From Lingula anatina (taxonomy: Eukaryota > Brachiopoda > Lingulata > Lingulida > Lingulidae), in NCBI RefSeq assembly GCF_001039355.2, contig NW_019774336.1:197930-261929 (forward strand): a DNA stretch of 64,000 nt. The letters run 5' to 3'. The first letter of the stretch is position 1, and the number at the start of each line of letters is the position of its first letter. Under the pieces are notes generated by a model that saw only the letters and a program-made list of their open reading frames with translations, made no database searches and was not told where the DNA came from. The position numbers were made by a program, and so were the translations under genes. Below, one piece after another: positions 35,961 through 48,200 of the stretch.

Positions 35961-36304
35961 TAGTTGATAATAAATATATCCTCATTTAATATTAAATAAC
36001 TGTATTGTACAAACTTAATTGTGTATCAAGCATATAACAGCTATAAATAAATAGAGTTATCAAAAATATAGCGAAAGTATACGAATGGGACAAGATCGAG
36101 AGGCACGGTAGGACATATGGTGATCCATACCAATGACAGATGATAACCGCGCAAAGGAAAGGCGAAGTAAGGTGTTCGTGCTTTTCCGGAAAAGTCCGTC
36201 AAAGAAATATGACACTAGGGTCAATGTCAAGGACGTCATACAAACGCTGGATCATTATTTGTGGGGGAAATAAGCAATAATAAAGTGTCTGTACCAAGAT
36301 TATA

Positions 36305-36989
36305 ATGGCAGTAGTAAATTGGTCAGGTACAAAAATTAGTCTTGGAATAAGTGCATTGGTTGGATTAGTTGGGATCGGATATATTCTAGTGAAGCACAGG
36401 AAACGAAAGCGCCAGAGGATTGTTGATACGGTACGTCACACTCTCTCAGCCCGATTTACTATAACTAAAGTTAATCGTAATAATACTACTACCGAGTGAA
36501 TTCTTAGTAATTCACTCATCCATCGTTATCATATTTTTTAACAGACAACAGCTAATTGAATTAAAAAAGAAGAGCTGAAGTTAGATCATATGAGGTCACA
36601 ATAGATCTTTTCTTGCTTTATAATTAATATAACACATCTGCACCCAGTGATGTATAGCACCTGTCAGTGCCACATACTGGCCACAGTGCTAGTGCTACAT
36701 GAAAACCTAAGCATTATATTAGTTAAAAATAAGGTGAAAGCCTTATGCGTGATTGTTTAATGGAAGGAATTTGATGCAAAATTGGCTGCATCCCTCAATT
36801 ATAAACCCAACCCAGTGGGAGTGGTGTTTTAGTTGACTAGTCAATGAATACATTAATTTCCTTACAGATTGATGAACTGCAAAAGGTGCATGTGCACATA
36901 AAGGATCGTGACAGAGTAGAACAAATTCTATTGAAACTTGTTGAAGGTGGAAAAGAAAAATTACAAGTAAGTGTTGTATAATTCAGCTG

Positions 36990-37031
<42 letters not shown>

Positions 37032-39921
37032 GTCTTTGTGTTCATCTTGTTAAATTTCAGGCATAGCTAAAAAATTAACTTTTTTCTTTTTTCAGATTGT
37101 AGCAGACTTTGACTTTACTCTGTCTAAGTTTACAGAAAAGGGCAATAGATGTTCATCCACACATAGTAAGTTTTGATACAAAATATTTATTTATACAAAA
37201 TTGTATTGAACTAGTTTATTCCAAGAGTATGTTAATCAAATTAATCATTACTATTTATCATAACTTACAATGTTACAGAATTAAAATGTATAGACAAAAA
37301 GTGATAAATGCTGATTGTTTTGAACAATGCTGAATGAAAATGATAATTGAGGATTAGCTTGCTCTATGTATTTTAGATATTTATGTCAAATAGAAAATAT
37401 AAATAATGTTATTATATATAATTTTTTCCTCTAGATATCCTAGATTCAAGCCCAGTGCTGCCAGTGCAATATAGAGAACAGGTAAGAATAACAGTATGAC
37501 TGCCCCAACCATACTAATTTTTAAAAATCTGTAAGTGAATACAAAACAGTAAGACACACACTTATCATCTATGTATATTATAATTAAAATTTTATTTATT
37601 TATTTATTTATGAAATTATTTATTTATGAAATTATTTATTTATTTTATTTATATTTGCAATACATTACGCTTGGTACAATTCTGTAGCCAGTCCAAGACA
37701 CTTTATTATGTGAAGTTTTTAGTCTTTAAGCCAACAAAAATATGATGTCATACATGGGGTTAAGTCAAGTCAGTGTTCTTGTGCTGGCATTAACAAAAAA
37801 AAAAAACTTTGATTTTGCCAGGCTGTTGCTCTGAGGGATTTTTACTTTGCAATAGAAATAAACCATGAGATGACATTAGCACAAAAAGTCCCATACATGG
37901 TAGAATGGTGAGTTCTTTCCCAAGTAACTAGTTATTTAACTTAATACTTTTGTACAAAACTTAAATGTGAAAACAGGCAATTTCACATGAACAGCAGCTT
38001 TAATATTTTTTTCATGGTATTAAATGTGTATAAATTAGATCTTATATTTCTTGTGAATTAAGATTCAACCTCTAATTCTGGATAATGGACTTTTTAAATT
38101 TTCATGCATTTTGTTATATTTTGTAATAGTTTGTAGTAATTTGAAATTTTAGTAAATTCATTTTATTCTTTCATTTTGTCAAAGGTGGACAAAGGCACAC
38201 AACCTTCTAGTTCAGTGTAATCTAAGAAAGGGAATGATTCCAGAAATGATCCAAGCAAGCAATGCAAAACTCAGGTATGTGGTGGTTTTGTTTTAGATAT
38301 GACCAACAACATAACTTAATAGTGCTGATTTTCACATCTGACAAGGAGATTATGTTTAGCTTGCTGTTAGTGGGTTTGTTTGTGCACATTATTTCACAAA
38401 AAATTAAGGAATGGGTTTTGATGCAAGTTTCAGGATAGGTCACAAAAGGGCCAAGGAAGAAATGATTAGATTTTGGTGATGATTGATTAATTAATTAATG
38501 GTAATTTATTACTTATTTGTTTGTCTGGGCAGGATTGCACTCTCTGAGTACTTTTCAAGGTAAAAATGATATTGACTTTATTTTGATAATGTTAATTTGA
38601 TAATGCTTTTATTTGTTATGTTTATATCCAGGATTTAGATGCAGGCTATTTGTTCAAGTTGATAGAATTGTTGAGAATTTATGAGAACTAATTAAAAATT
38701 TACCCAGTTAAATTTGTATGATACTGCTCTTGCAGGTGACAAATGGTTATGGAATAGCTTTTAGTAAGTATGATGTATTATTTCTTTAGGGATGGATGTA
38801 CATGGATGTTTAATCAGCTGCACAAGCACCAGGTTCCACTACTAATATTCTCTGCAGGTCTAGGGGACATCATAGAGGAGATTGTACAGCAGCAGTCTAC
38901 TCTACATGAAAACATAAAAATTGTCTCTAATTATATGGACTTTAATCACCAGGTAGGGCAAAATTAGTCGTACAAGATCCTTTTATTTTGAACATTGTAA
39001 ACATGTTGAAAAGGTATTTTAACTTGAACTTTTTAAATGAGCCTGAACATTTCTACAACTGGAAGAATTTAAAAAAAAAAGCTTGCAACATACATATATA
39101 AGTGTTTGCGTTTTAAATTGACAATGTATTGAAAGAAAAGGGAAATACTAGTAGTCCCACATTAGGCAAGATGTTAATGGTTATGAACCATTTTCTTGAC
39201 CACTTAGGGTGTTTGTGTTGGTTTCAAAGGAGAAATGATCCACGTTTTCAATAAGAATGAAAATGCCATCCACAATTCTGACTACTTTGAGAATCTAAGC
39301 CATAGACCTAATGTTATTCTAATGGGCGACTCTATTGGTGACCTACACATGGCAGATGGTGCCACTACAGATGACGTGGAACCATGCAAGTTGAATATTG
39401 GCTTCCTCAATACTAATGTGAGTAATCTGCTATGGTTTTGTTACTATCTATAGTGTTGTAAAGAGTGTAAGCCAACCCCCCCCCCCCCCCCCNCAGGGCC
39501 TCTCATAGAGCTCTTGGATGACTTGGTACATTGTTTACCATGAACTGCACTTAAATGTCACTGGGGTCATCTAAATAAAATTTGCATTTGGTATCAAGAA
39601 GTTAGTTTGTGCCTGATATATCTTTTGACTATATGATGTTGTTACTCTGTTCACCTTCAACAAAACATACTTACGTATGTTCAGGTATAGTTCCAGTAAT
39701 TTTGACTGTGATTCTGATTAGTAAAATATTATGTTGTGTGATTTTTTTTTTCATAATATATCACATTTTTCATAATTTTTGCAGATCTAGTGTAATTTTA
39801 TTTTTTTTCTGTATTCCAGATTGAAGAAAGACTTGAAACCTACAAAGGATTGTTTGACATTGTCCTGGTTAATGATGAGACAGTTGATATTTGTAATTCA
39901 ATTCTCAAAAGAATCCTGTGA
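36305..39921 (+). CDS. NT5C3A: Cytosolic 5'-nucleotidase III, membrane-anchored form
   Basis: Nine exons: 36305-36430, 36868-36966, 37096-37165, 37435-37481, 37822-37907, 38185-38274, 38790-38952, 39208-39417, 39820-39921. Phases all match, giving 330 residues. The HAD-fold UMPH-1 catalytic motifs are intact: DFDFTL (nucleophile and acid/base Asp), IFSAGLGDI and MGDSIGDLHMADG. EWWTKAHNLL and VSNYMDF are family signatures. It dephosphorylates pyrimidine nucleoside monophosphates and, in one paralogue, 7-methyl-GMP. The first exon encodes a single membrane segment (ISALVGLVGIGYILV) followed by basic KHRKRKRQR, like the long isoform of human NT5C3A. The symbol follows that anchor, but a single invertebrate gene could be pro-orthologous to both NT5C3A and NT5C3B. 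A polyadenylation signal AATAAA is near 41110. Confidence 0.93.
36994..37026. repeat. CT microsatellite
   Basis: About 15 CT units in the second intron of NT5C3. Confidence 0.9.
37588..37650. repeat. TTTA-rich microsatellite with 18-bp super-repeat
   Basis: ttatttatttatgaaa is iterated in an intron of NT5C3. Low-complexity. Confidence 0.8.
38430..38560. repeat. Degenerate fragment of the widespread interspersed repeat
   Basis: Contains gggccaaggaagaaatgatta, a ggtgatgattgatta stretch and cactctctgagtactt, matching in order the copy at 35735-35960 but decayed. It is in an NT5C3 intron. Confidence 0.6.
39476..39493. other. C homopolymer ending in an ambiguous base
   Basis: A run of 17 C followed by N at 39493, in the last intron of NT5C3. 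Probably a sequencing or assembly limit at a homopolymer. Confidence 0.9.
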
Positions 39922-42267
39922 TCTGGTGCACCTACAAGACAGATAATCAGTATTTTAGAGGTGCTCAAGCACCTCTCCTGTCGAGTTGAATTTTAACCCA
40001 ATGTCCCAAATCTGTGAACTATTTAACCAGCTGCCCAGGACATTAATTATAGATGGATTATTATAATGGAAATAGGTGGCGGGAGCCTGGTGATGCTGGT
40101 TAGTAAATAATGCAACGGATATAGAATATTGGATTACTTCCACTGTTCACTTATATATTGCATGTGAGTGTTTTTAATTTCTATTTATTAACCAATATGA
40201 AATGTCTTTAATCAGAAGGGTTCTAGCAAATATACCACTAAGTGTTATAAATGTTGCTGCCATCTTCTTTAAAAACTATTACATGGGGTTTATACAGAAT
40301 GAAATGGTAGCTTAGGTGACCCACTACTACACTGCCCCAGTGCTGGCTGCCATTGGCTTGGCAAGCAACATGGGCCGCTGTTAGCCCACGTGTTCTCATT
40401 GGAGGACTAAATTAAATATGACACTAATTAGGAGGAATATTTTAATATAAAAGTTAAACTAGGGTGTTACATAGAAACGGGTTCCATTTACTGATAAGAA
40501 TGTGATATTTAGTGGGTTTTACTGTAGCAGTTCTGAAAGTAGAAACTGAATCCCAAGGAAGTTTGAAGATAAGAGCTATTGACTGTATCTCTTGCAGTTT
40601 CATTTTGAGGTGTATGTGATATGGCATCTTTTCTAATGTTGTTTGTGTCATATATATATAGGACTGGAGAGATGATCCTAACCAGCATTCAGCCCTTGCT
40701 GGAAGATTGCAACTTTGCTTTAAAAATACCATTATTTTGTGAAGACATTTGTGACTGGACTGGACGTTTGAGTTTGGAAAATGTAGGCAACTTCTTTTCT
40801 GTAATCTCATGTGAAATATTGTAGATGTTAGGCATTCACAAATCAAACCTAGAAGCTCACTGGTCAAAGCATTTACATTAGCAAGTGGCAATATGATATA
40901 TTTACATTTTCTATGCATGTTTCTTCCATGAGCAGTTTTGTCAATCATATCAACTTTTTTTTTTTGGAAAACTGATGCACACATTTACATTTAAGACAAC
41001 CAAGATTTTAGCTGGTAATCATTTGTTATAAAAAGAACTGTTCTATTTTCAGTGTATTAATGGTTTGTTTTATTTTGTTCTTGTTGGATTTTTTTTCTTT
41101 TCTGTGGAAAATAAATTTTGTTGTACTACCAACTTGATTATTTCACATCGTCAGTCATTTCTATTGTCAGATGAGAAATATAGCTTATATTAAGTTCTTT
41201 CTTTCTTAGCATTAAATTTACATATCAACTTACATCTAGATTATATATTAAAAAAAAAAAACAGTAGAATTTTCAAGTTTTATTCTCCATTCAAGCCTAC
41301 ATTTCCCAAGCATACTTGCCAACTTCCACTCCATGCAATGTTAATGTTTTTGTACGATTATGTACAAGAGAAAATGAGAAATCATACAAGCTATCACACA
41401 AACCTTCACCAACTTCATTTCCTCCAATAAATTTCACAACTTGTTCTACATAAACAAAATGATTAATTGTACTGCATAAGTTAAAATGCACAAACTTACT
41501 CTGTTGTCCTTTCCCCAATTAACCTTAAGTTTTATTTTGATAAATTATCAAGTACATATAATTATTTTAACTTGTTTCTCTGCTGGAAAACTGTTATTAG
41601 TTCCACCTTAGATATACAACAAAGAAAATTTACAAATCAATATAAACATTACTTTCTAGCAAAAGGGTTGTTGAAAGTATAAATTAAAAATCTCAAAACT
41701 GTCAAAGTTCAGTCAACTTGCCATTGTGAAAAATGTGTAACAACTCCTATATGATAGGTGTTTTCAACAAACCAACTTTTTTATCCAAGTGTGAGATGCA
41801 CATTATTGCTTATTAACTTAGAAACACATCATTGGAATTATTTGGAACTCCTCAAAGAGAAACATTACCAAACTTGAAACAACTTAATATTGTATAATGC
41901 TCTGTTTCAATTTAGGCAATAATAACAACATACACATGATCTAAAAAGAAATCTACTAAAAGAATTCTACTTAACAACCATTATCATATAGTATACATTT
42001 CACCGCTGCTTGGAATAGCAACCACCCACTATTCACACAGACTTAAGGCCATCTTATAAAATGACCTGTGGTTATAAGCAACACTGATTACCTGGATAAG
42101 CGACTAACATAAGTGTTCAGTTGTTTACTTCTTGTCAGCTTTGGAATAAGTGTTTAATAGTAAATCTAGAATAATAAGGGTTTTGTTTTAGATAAATCTC
42201 ATATCCAATACAGGGGATAAACACTCAAGTTCCATGCCAAGGGCACATTGCACATCCAATTTATCTA
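39922..42267. other. Convergent 3'UTRs of NT5C3 and NBR1
   Basis: NT5C3 probably ends after AATAAA near 41110; NBR1 (minus) probably ends after its AATAAA near 41279-41284. The two ends are about 170 bp apart. No coding sequence recognised; a 176-codon minus-strand ORF at 40454-40984 lies antisense to the NT5C3 3'UTR and looks like chance. Confidence 0.55.
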
Positions 42268-45200
42268 TTACCAGGCATTGGCATCATTCACCAATTCCTC
42301 TACCACTTTTTGCACGTCATAACTGTGTTTCTCTAACAAGTATTGATTCTGTGCCCTATTCCCAAAACCCATGTTAATCAACTGATCCATGGGTGTGCTG
42401 GGTTTAGGGGGAGTCCATTCTGGTGGGGGTGTCCAAGTTGATGCTGGGGGAGTGTAATCACTTTCAGGTGGACTGTAGTCATTCTGTGGAGGAGTGTAGT
42501 CATCCTGCGGGGGAGTGTAGTCATTCTGTGGGGGAGTGTAGTCACTCTTTGGGAGAGTGTAGTCATTCTGTGGGGGAGTGTAGTCATTCTTTGGAGGAGT
42601 GAAGTGATTTTCTTGTGGCGTCCACTCAGCAGCAAAAGACTGGCCAGTTCCCTAAATAGAAAATCATTTTCTAAATTACACAAGATAATCACACAGAAAC
42701 AAAATTAAATAGATTTGAAAACTTTAAAACTGATAAAAAATGAGACCAAAATCTATATTGATCCTGATTTTCTTTCCTTACATGAGAAGAAACAAAAGAA
42801 GTCCCACTCACTGGCTTAGCACTCTTTCCTTGCCATGTAAAAAATACGTCTCTAGCTGTGGTATATGCCTGGGTTGCAGTCTTGGCTGCCAACTCTATGG
42901 CTGCTTCACTAAGATTGCTGGCTATTTCAGTAAGGCTGAAAAATTCACCAGCAACAAACATATTGTTACAAATGCATTCTACTCACGTTTTCCTCCAATT
43001 TTACTGAAAATTAAAAGTACATTCTACATACGTTCTCTGTCTTCAATATTATTTCATTTAATTTGATTTTCTTTTTGAAAAACCGTTATTTTCACTTTTT
43101 CTCCAAAAATACAAATTTAAATTTTCCTCTGTTGTTAAGGAGCACAAACCAAATATATATGTGACAGACTATGACCCCATTCCCAGAGATTAGATCGATC
43201 CAAACTAGATTGACCTAACTCCCTGGGGGTTCATGCTAAATAGCTGTCATCCGAGCGGGCACGAAAGTTAATTACCCCTTACAGATTGTAGTAGGCAGGA
43301 TGGACATTTAAGCCGGATTATCTGACAGTAGTCTAGTGAAACTCCTCACGGGGATAGATCGATCTAAAACTATGGGAATACGCCCTATACTGTGCATATG
43401 CCATACCTTGCCTGTCTCTGTCTTCTGCTCATTCTTCTGGGGGCACCCCCTGCTGCAGCAGCGCCCTCACTTGACAATTCCTCTTTCCTCTGAGTGGCAT
43501 CTTCACCATGCTGAGAAGAATCATCATCATCTTGTGGTGGTGGTACTTCAACTTTTTCAGTTGCTTCTGCACTAGGTGGAACATCAGTGTCCTGGCGGCA
43601 TGCATACCCAGGGACATCAACACCAAGTTTAAAAGGGTTGGAATCTTTACGGGTAATCCCAGACCTGGTGTCTTTTACACTGGGACTGTCACCACCCTGG
43701 GAAGAAGACTCTTCACTGACAGCAGGCTGCAGGTCACTGGCACCCTGACCAGTTGTATCATCTGTGCTTTCTTCACTGGAATCTCTGCTGCTCAGGGCTG
43801 CCATCCCCTGGGTGCAGCTTATCACCTGGACATCTAGCTCAGAGCTAGGCAGGGCTGCTGCACCTTCTTCCTCCTCTTCTTCTTCTTCTGAACTCAGACA
43901 AATAAGACGAGCACTGGGGCTGGTGATTTCACCTAGGAATAGGAAGATGATGCACCGTAATAACAAATAGTTCTCACTAATCTTGATCACTCTCATTTCT
44001 GTATTCTTTAGCAATAATGTAAGTAAGTAACTGACCACCCCTTAAAAATCATATTCTCATTTACCTGCCAAACTTGCCCCAGAGATAGATTTGTCCAGTG
44101 GAACCGAGGTGTCAAAGCAGGCAGGGAGTGGAACCATGTAGAAATCATCCAGAGAGCTAGAACCATCAGAACACTCACTAAAGCTGTCCAAGGCAATCAC
44201 ATCAACCACATCTGAAATGATGCAAAGGCCACATGGTGAAAACAATGTTTTAATCCAAGAAAAGGACTTGTTTTGATTACTTCTTATCCCTTATATTTGA
44301 CATTTTACTAAATAACCATATCTCTTTCTTTCACTCTTTTCATTTGATTAAATGTAGACACTTATGTATCAATTTACAGGTTACATTAATAGTTCGCATT
44401 CACCACAAGTCTAAGACCAAAAATGGCTCTATACATCTTGGACATAAAACCCTCTCAGTTAGAAATCTGTCTCCTTGCCAAAACGCATATCAGATTACAA
44501 TTCTCCTCATAAATCTTGCTGGCTATTTTGCTCAGGGATCAAAGAGAGGCTATAACAGGGGTCGGGAATGGTGGGTGACAATGTAGCAATTATCCTCTGA
44601 AGTTATAAGTAAAGCATATTCTCTTCAAACTGCTCTGAACATGGTTTCAGAGGTACAATAACTACCTGGTGCCTCATTGTTATTCTGGTCTTGTTCCTGC
44701 ACATCATCCTGGATGTTAAGGGTCTCGATACAAGGCAACTGGATGGGTGCCAGGGTCACGGGGATGTGGGCAGGGCTTGGTTCAGGGGTCACATTCTCTG
44801 TGCCTGCCCCCTGGTCTGGTCCACACACAGAGGTGCAAGCCTTCACCAAGGACTGAAAAGAAGACATCAGTGTTAATTGGTGCTGCATATGGAGCTAGTC
44901 TTGTCACAATGAATGCAAACAGGCTGACGGGTAACGAGAGTGAAACGTAGCTGTTTCACTAATACTTTTGTTCCCAAGTTAGTGTCACTTATTACTGTCA
45001 CAAAAACATTAGAAAATTGATCTGTATTGTATTCTAATCTGGATGTCTTATGCTGCCCTGAAAGTGTATTATTCTACTTACTGGTATTCTCACACCATTG
45101 TGTGTACACTGGGTGTTGGTCTCTAGGATCTCTCTCTCCTTTACCATAATACTACACCAGACTCGGTGCCCAAACCTCACACCATCATGCTGGAGGCGCC

Positions 45201-48200
45201 AGTGAGACTGGTAATTGCCTGGAATGATTATCAAGGAAATCATAAAACAGGTTATTTCAACAACCATCTAGTTTTCTTTGCATATGCATAACAAGTTTTC
45301 ATAAAAGGCAAAGTACTGGATGCCACTGTCCATTTTAAAATTGGCTGACAGTAAGGAATAAGTGTCAAGACATCCAAGGCCTTCAACAGTTCTACTAACC
45401 TGGGGTTTCAGGTGCAACAAGTTCCACTGTGAGCAGCCCTTCTTCCCCAGGCTGTACTGGAGGCACTGCCACTTCAGAGCTTACAGCTGGGATGCTGCCC
45501 CAAATTAAAAACAGCTGAAACGAAGATACAAAATATTTTTATTGTTGATATTATCAAAAGACACATAATATGATGTAACCTACAATGGCCTATTCCAATC
45601 TATATAATATTATACTCATTACACTAACACAAAAGATCCACTCTAAGTGTCTCAGAAAACTCACATGCCCTGCAAAAATCTTGGTTAAAGGTCTTTTAAA
45701 AAGCTGCAGATTCTCCATATTATTACCTTGGTGTTGCGAGTCCAGCTCCCATTCCCTGTGTTCTTGACTTTCCACTTCTTCACAAACTTGGTCCCTGGAG
45801 ACAGAATGGTGTCATCAGGGATGGTCTCATCACTCACAAACTGGCAGTCCATTTTGCTGAAATCAGAAACATAAAGAAACATAGATAATGCTCATCATAT
45901 TGCTCCTGTTTGGAGTAAAAAAGGCAAATGATACATTAGTATCAAGTGCGTTTTTACAAACACCAAATAAAACATGTATAAAATGATGTGCACCTTTTTT
46001 TTTATGATATCATCATCCAATCAGAAACTAACCTTCCAATGGCAGACTGTTATAAAAAATATATGAAAATTCAAAACTACTGAGATGTCTGACACATTGT
46101 GGTATCATAAGGTCAAATGCTTTCACAGTTTATAACAGAAGTTAGCAATTAATGAAAATGTTAAAATTATGGACTTACAACTGTCTTCTGAACTGAGGTA
46201 AATCCAGGCGTTCGCGTTTACAAGCAGACTCTCTTTCCTCTGGCACGTCACTTCCACGATGCATGCGTTCAACACGNGGGAATGGTGGGTGACAATGTAG
46301 CAATTATCCTCTGAAGTTATAAGTAAAGCATATTCTCTTCAAACTGCTCTGAACATGGTTTCAGAGGTACAATAACTACCTGGTGCCTCATTGTTATTCT
46401 GGTCTTGTTCCTGCACATCATCCTGGATGTTAAGGGTCTCGATACAAGGCAACTGGATGGGTGCCAGGGTCACGGGGATGTGGGCAGGGCTTGGTTCAGG
46501 GGTCACATTCTCTGTGCCTGCCCCCTGGTCTGGTCCACACACAGAGGTGCAAGCCTTCACCAAGGACTGAAAAGAAGACATCAGTGTTAATTGGTGCTGC
46601 ATATGGAGCTAGTCTTGTCACAATGAATGCAAACAGGCTGACGGGTAACGAGAGTGAAACGTAGCTGTTTCACTAATACTTTTGTTCCCAAGTTAGTGTC
46701 ACTTATTACTGTCACAAAAACATTAGAAAATTGATCTGTATTGTATTCTAATCTGGATGTCTTATGCTGCCCTGAAAGTGTATTATTCTACTTACTGGTA
46801 TTCTCACACCATTGTGTGTACACTGGGTGTTGGTCTCTAGGATCTCTCTCTCCTTTACCATAATACTACACCAGACTCGGTGCCCAAACCTCACACCATC
46901 ATGCTGGAGGCGCCAGTGAGACTGGTAATTGCCTGGAATGATCATCATTCCCATTTCAATAACATTTCAATAACTCATAAAACAGGTTATTTCAACAACC
47001 ATCTAGTTTTCTTTGCATATGCATAACAAGTTTTCATAAAAGGCCACTGTCAATATTAAAATTGGCTGACAGTAAGGAATAAGTGTCAAGACATCCAAGG
47101 CCTTCAACAGTTCTACTAACCTGGGATTTCAGGTGCAACAAGTTCCACTGTGAGCAGCCCTTCTTCCCCAGGCTGTACTGGAGGCACTGCCACTTCAGAG
47201 CTTACAGCTGGGATGCTGCCCCAAATTAAAAACAGCTGAAACGAAGATACAAAATATTTTTATTGTTGATATTATCAAAAGACACATAATATGATGTAAC
47301 CTACAATGGCCTATTCCAATCTATATAATATTATACTCATTACACTAACATAAAAGATCCACTCCAAGTGTCTCAGAAAACTCACATGTCCTGCAAAAAT
47401 CTTGGTTAAAGGTCTTTTAAAAAGCTGCAGATTCTCCATATTATTACCTTGGTGTTGCGAGTCCAGCTCCCATTCCCTGTGTTCTTGACTTTCCACTTCT
47501 TCACAAACTTGGTCCCTGGAGACAGAATGGTGTCATCAGGGATGGTCTCATCACTCACAAACTGGCAGTCCATTTTGCTGAAATCAGAAACATAAAGAAA
47601 CATAGATGATGCTCATCATATTGCTCCTGTTTGGAGTAAAAAAGGCAAATGATACATTAGTATCGAGTGCGTTTTTACAAACACCAAATAAAACATGTAT
47701 AAAATGATGTGCACCTTTTTTCTTTATGATATCATCATCCAATCAGAAACTAACCTTCCAATGGCAGGCTGTTATAAAAAATATATGAAAATTCAAAACT
47801 ACTGAGATGTCTGACACATTGTGGTATCATAAGGTCAAATGCTTTCACAGTTTATAACAGAAGTTAACAGTTAATGAAAATGTTAAAATTATGGACTTAC
47901 AACTGTCTTCTGAACTGCGGTAAATCCAGGCGTTCGCGTTTACAAGCAGACTCTCTTTCCTCTGGCACGTCACTTCCACGATGCATGCGTTCAACACGCC
48001 TCTTGCGTTTCTGCAGACGTCGAAGCTCCTTTTGTTTGAATTTTTCCAATCTTTTGGCAAGTCTTGAACTTCTCAACCTGAATGAAGAAAACATATTTGT
48101 CCTGACTAACTTAACTTTATGTAACTTATTATATTAAGCTTATAAGAATGACTATCTAATGAATATTTGGAATGATGACATACCCTAATCTAAGTCGTAT

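Larger units (their letters stand above)
32898..36304. other. Gene-poor intergenic region with repeats
   Basis: Over 3 kb of very AT-rich DNA without convincing exons. It contains the second copy of the gtccgaaggttc repeat (35262-35435), a 22-bp C run (35430-35451), a G-rich run (35690-35719) and the second copy of the widespread interspersed repeat (35735-35960). The right end probably contains the NT5C3 promoter: a perfect 14-bp palindrome cttttccggaaaag (36181-36194) and a CRE-like gacgtcat (36232-36239). Confidence 0.5.

Noticed and set aside
40454-40984. 176-codon minus-strand ORF antisense to the NT5C3 3'UTR
   Set aside because: No family resemblance, no conserved motif, and it lies wholly within probable 3'UTR; consistent with chance in AT-rich DNA.
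44564-47998. Genuine exon duplication giving NBR1 two FW domains
   Set aside because: The junction is an N that cuts an exon in half, and each copy connects to only one side of the gene. An assembly join of two alleles explains this more simply.
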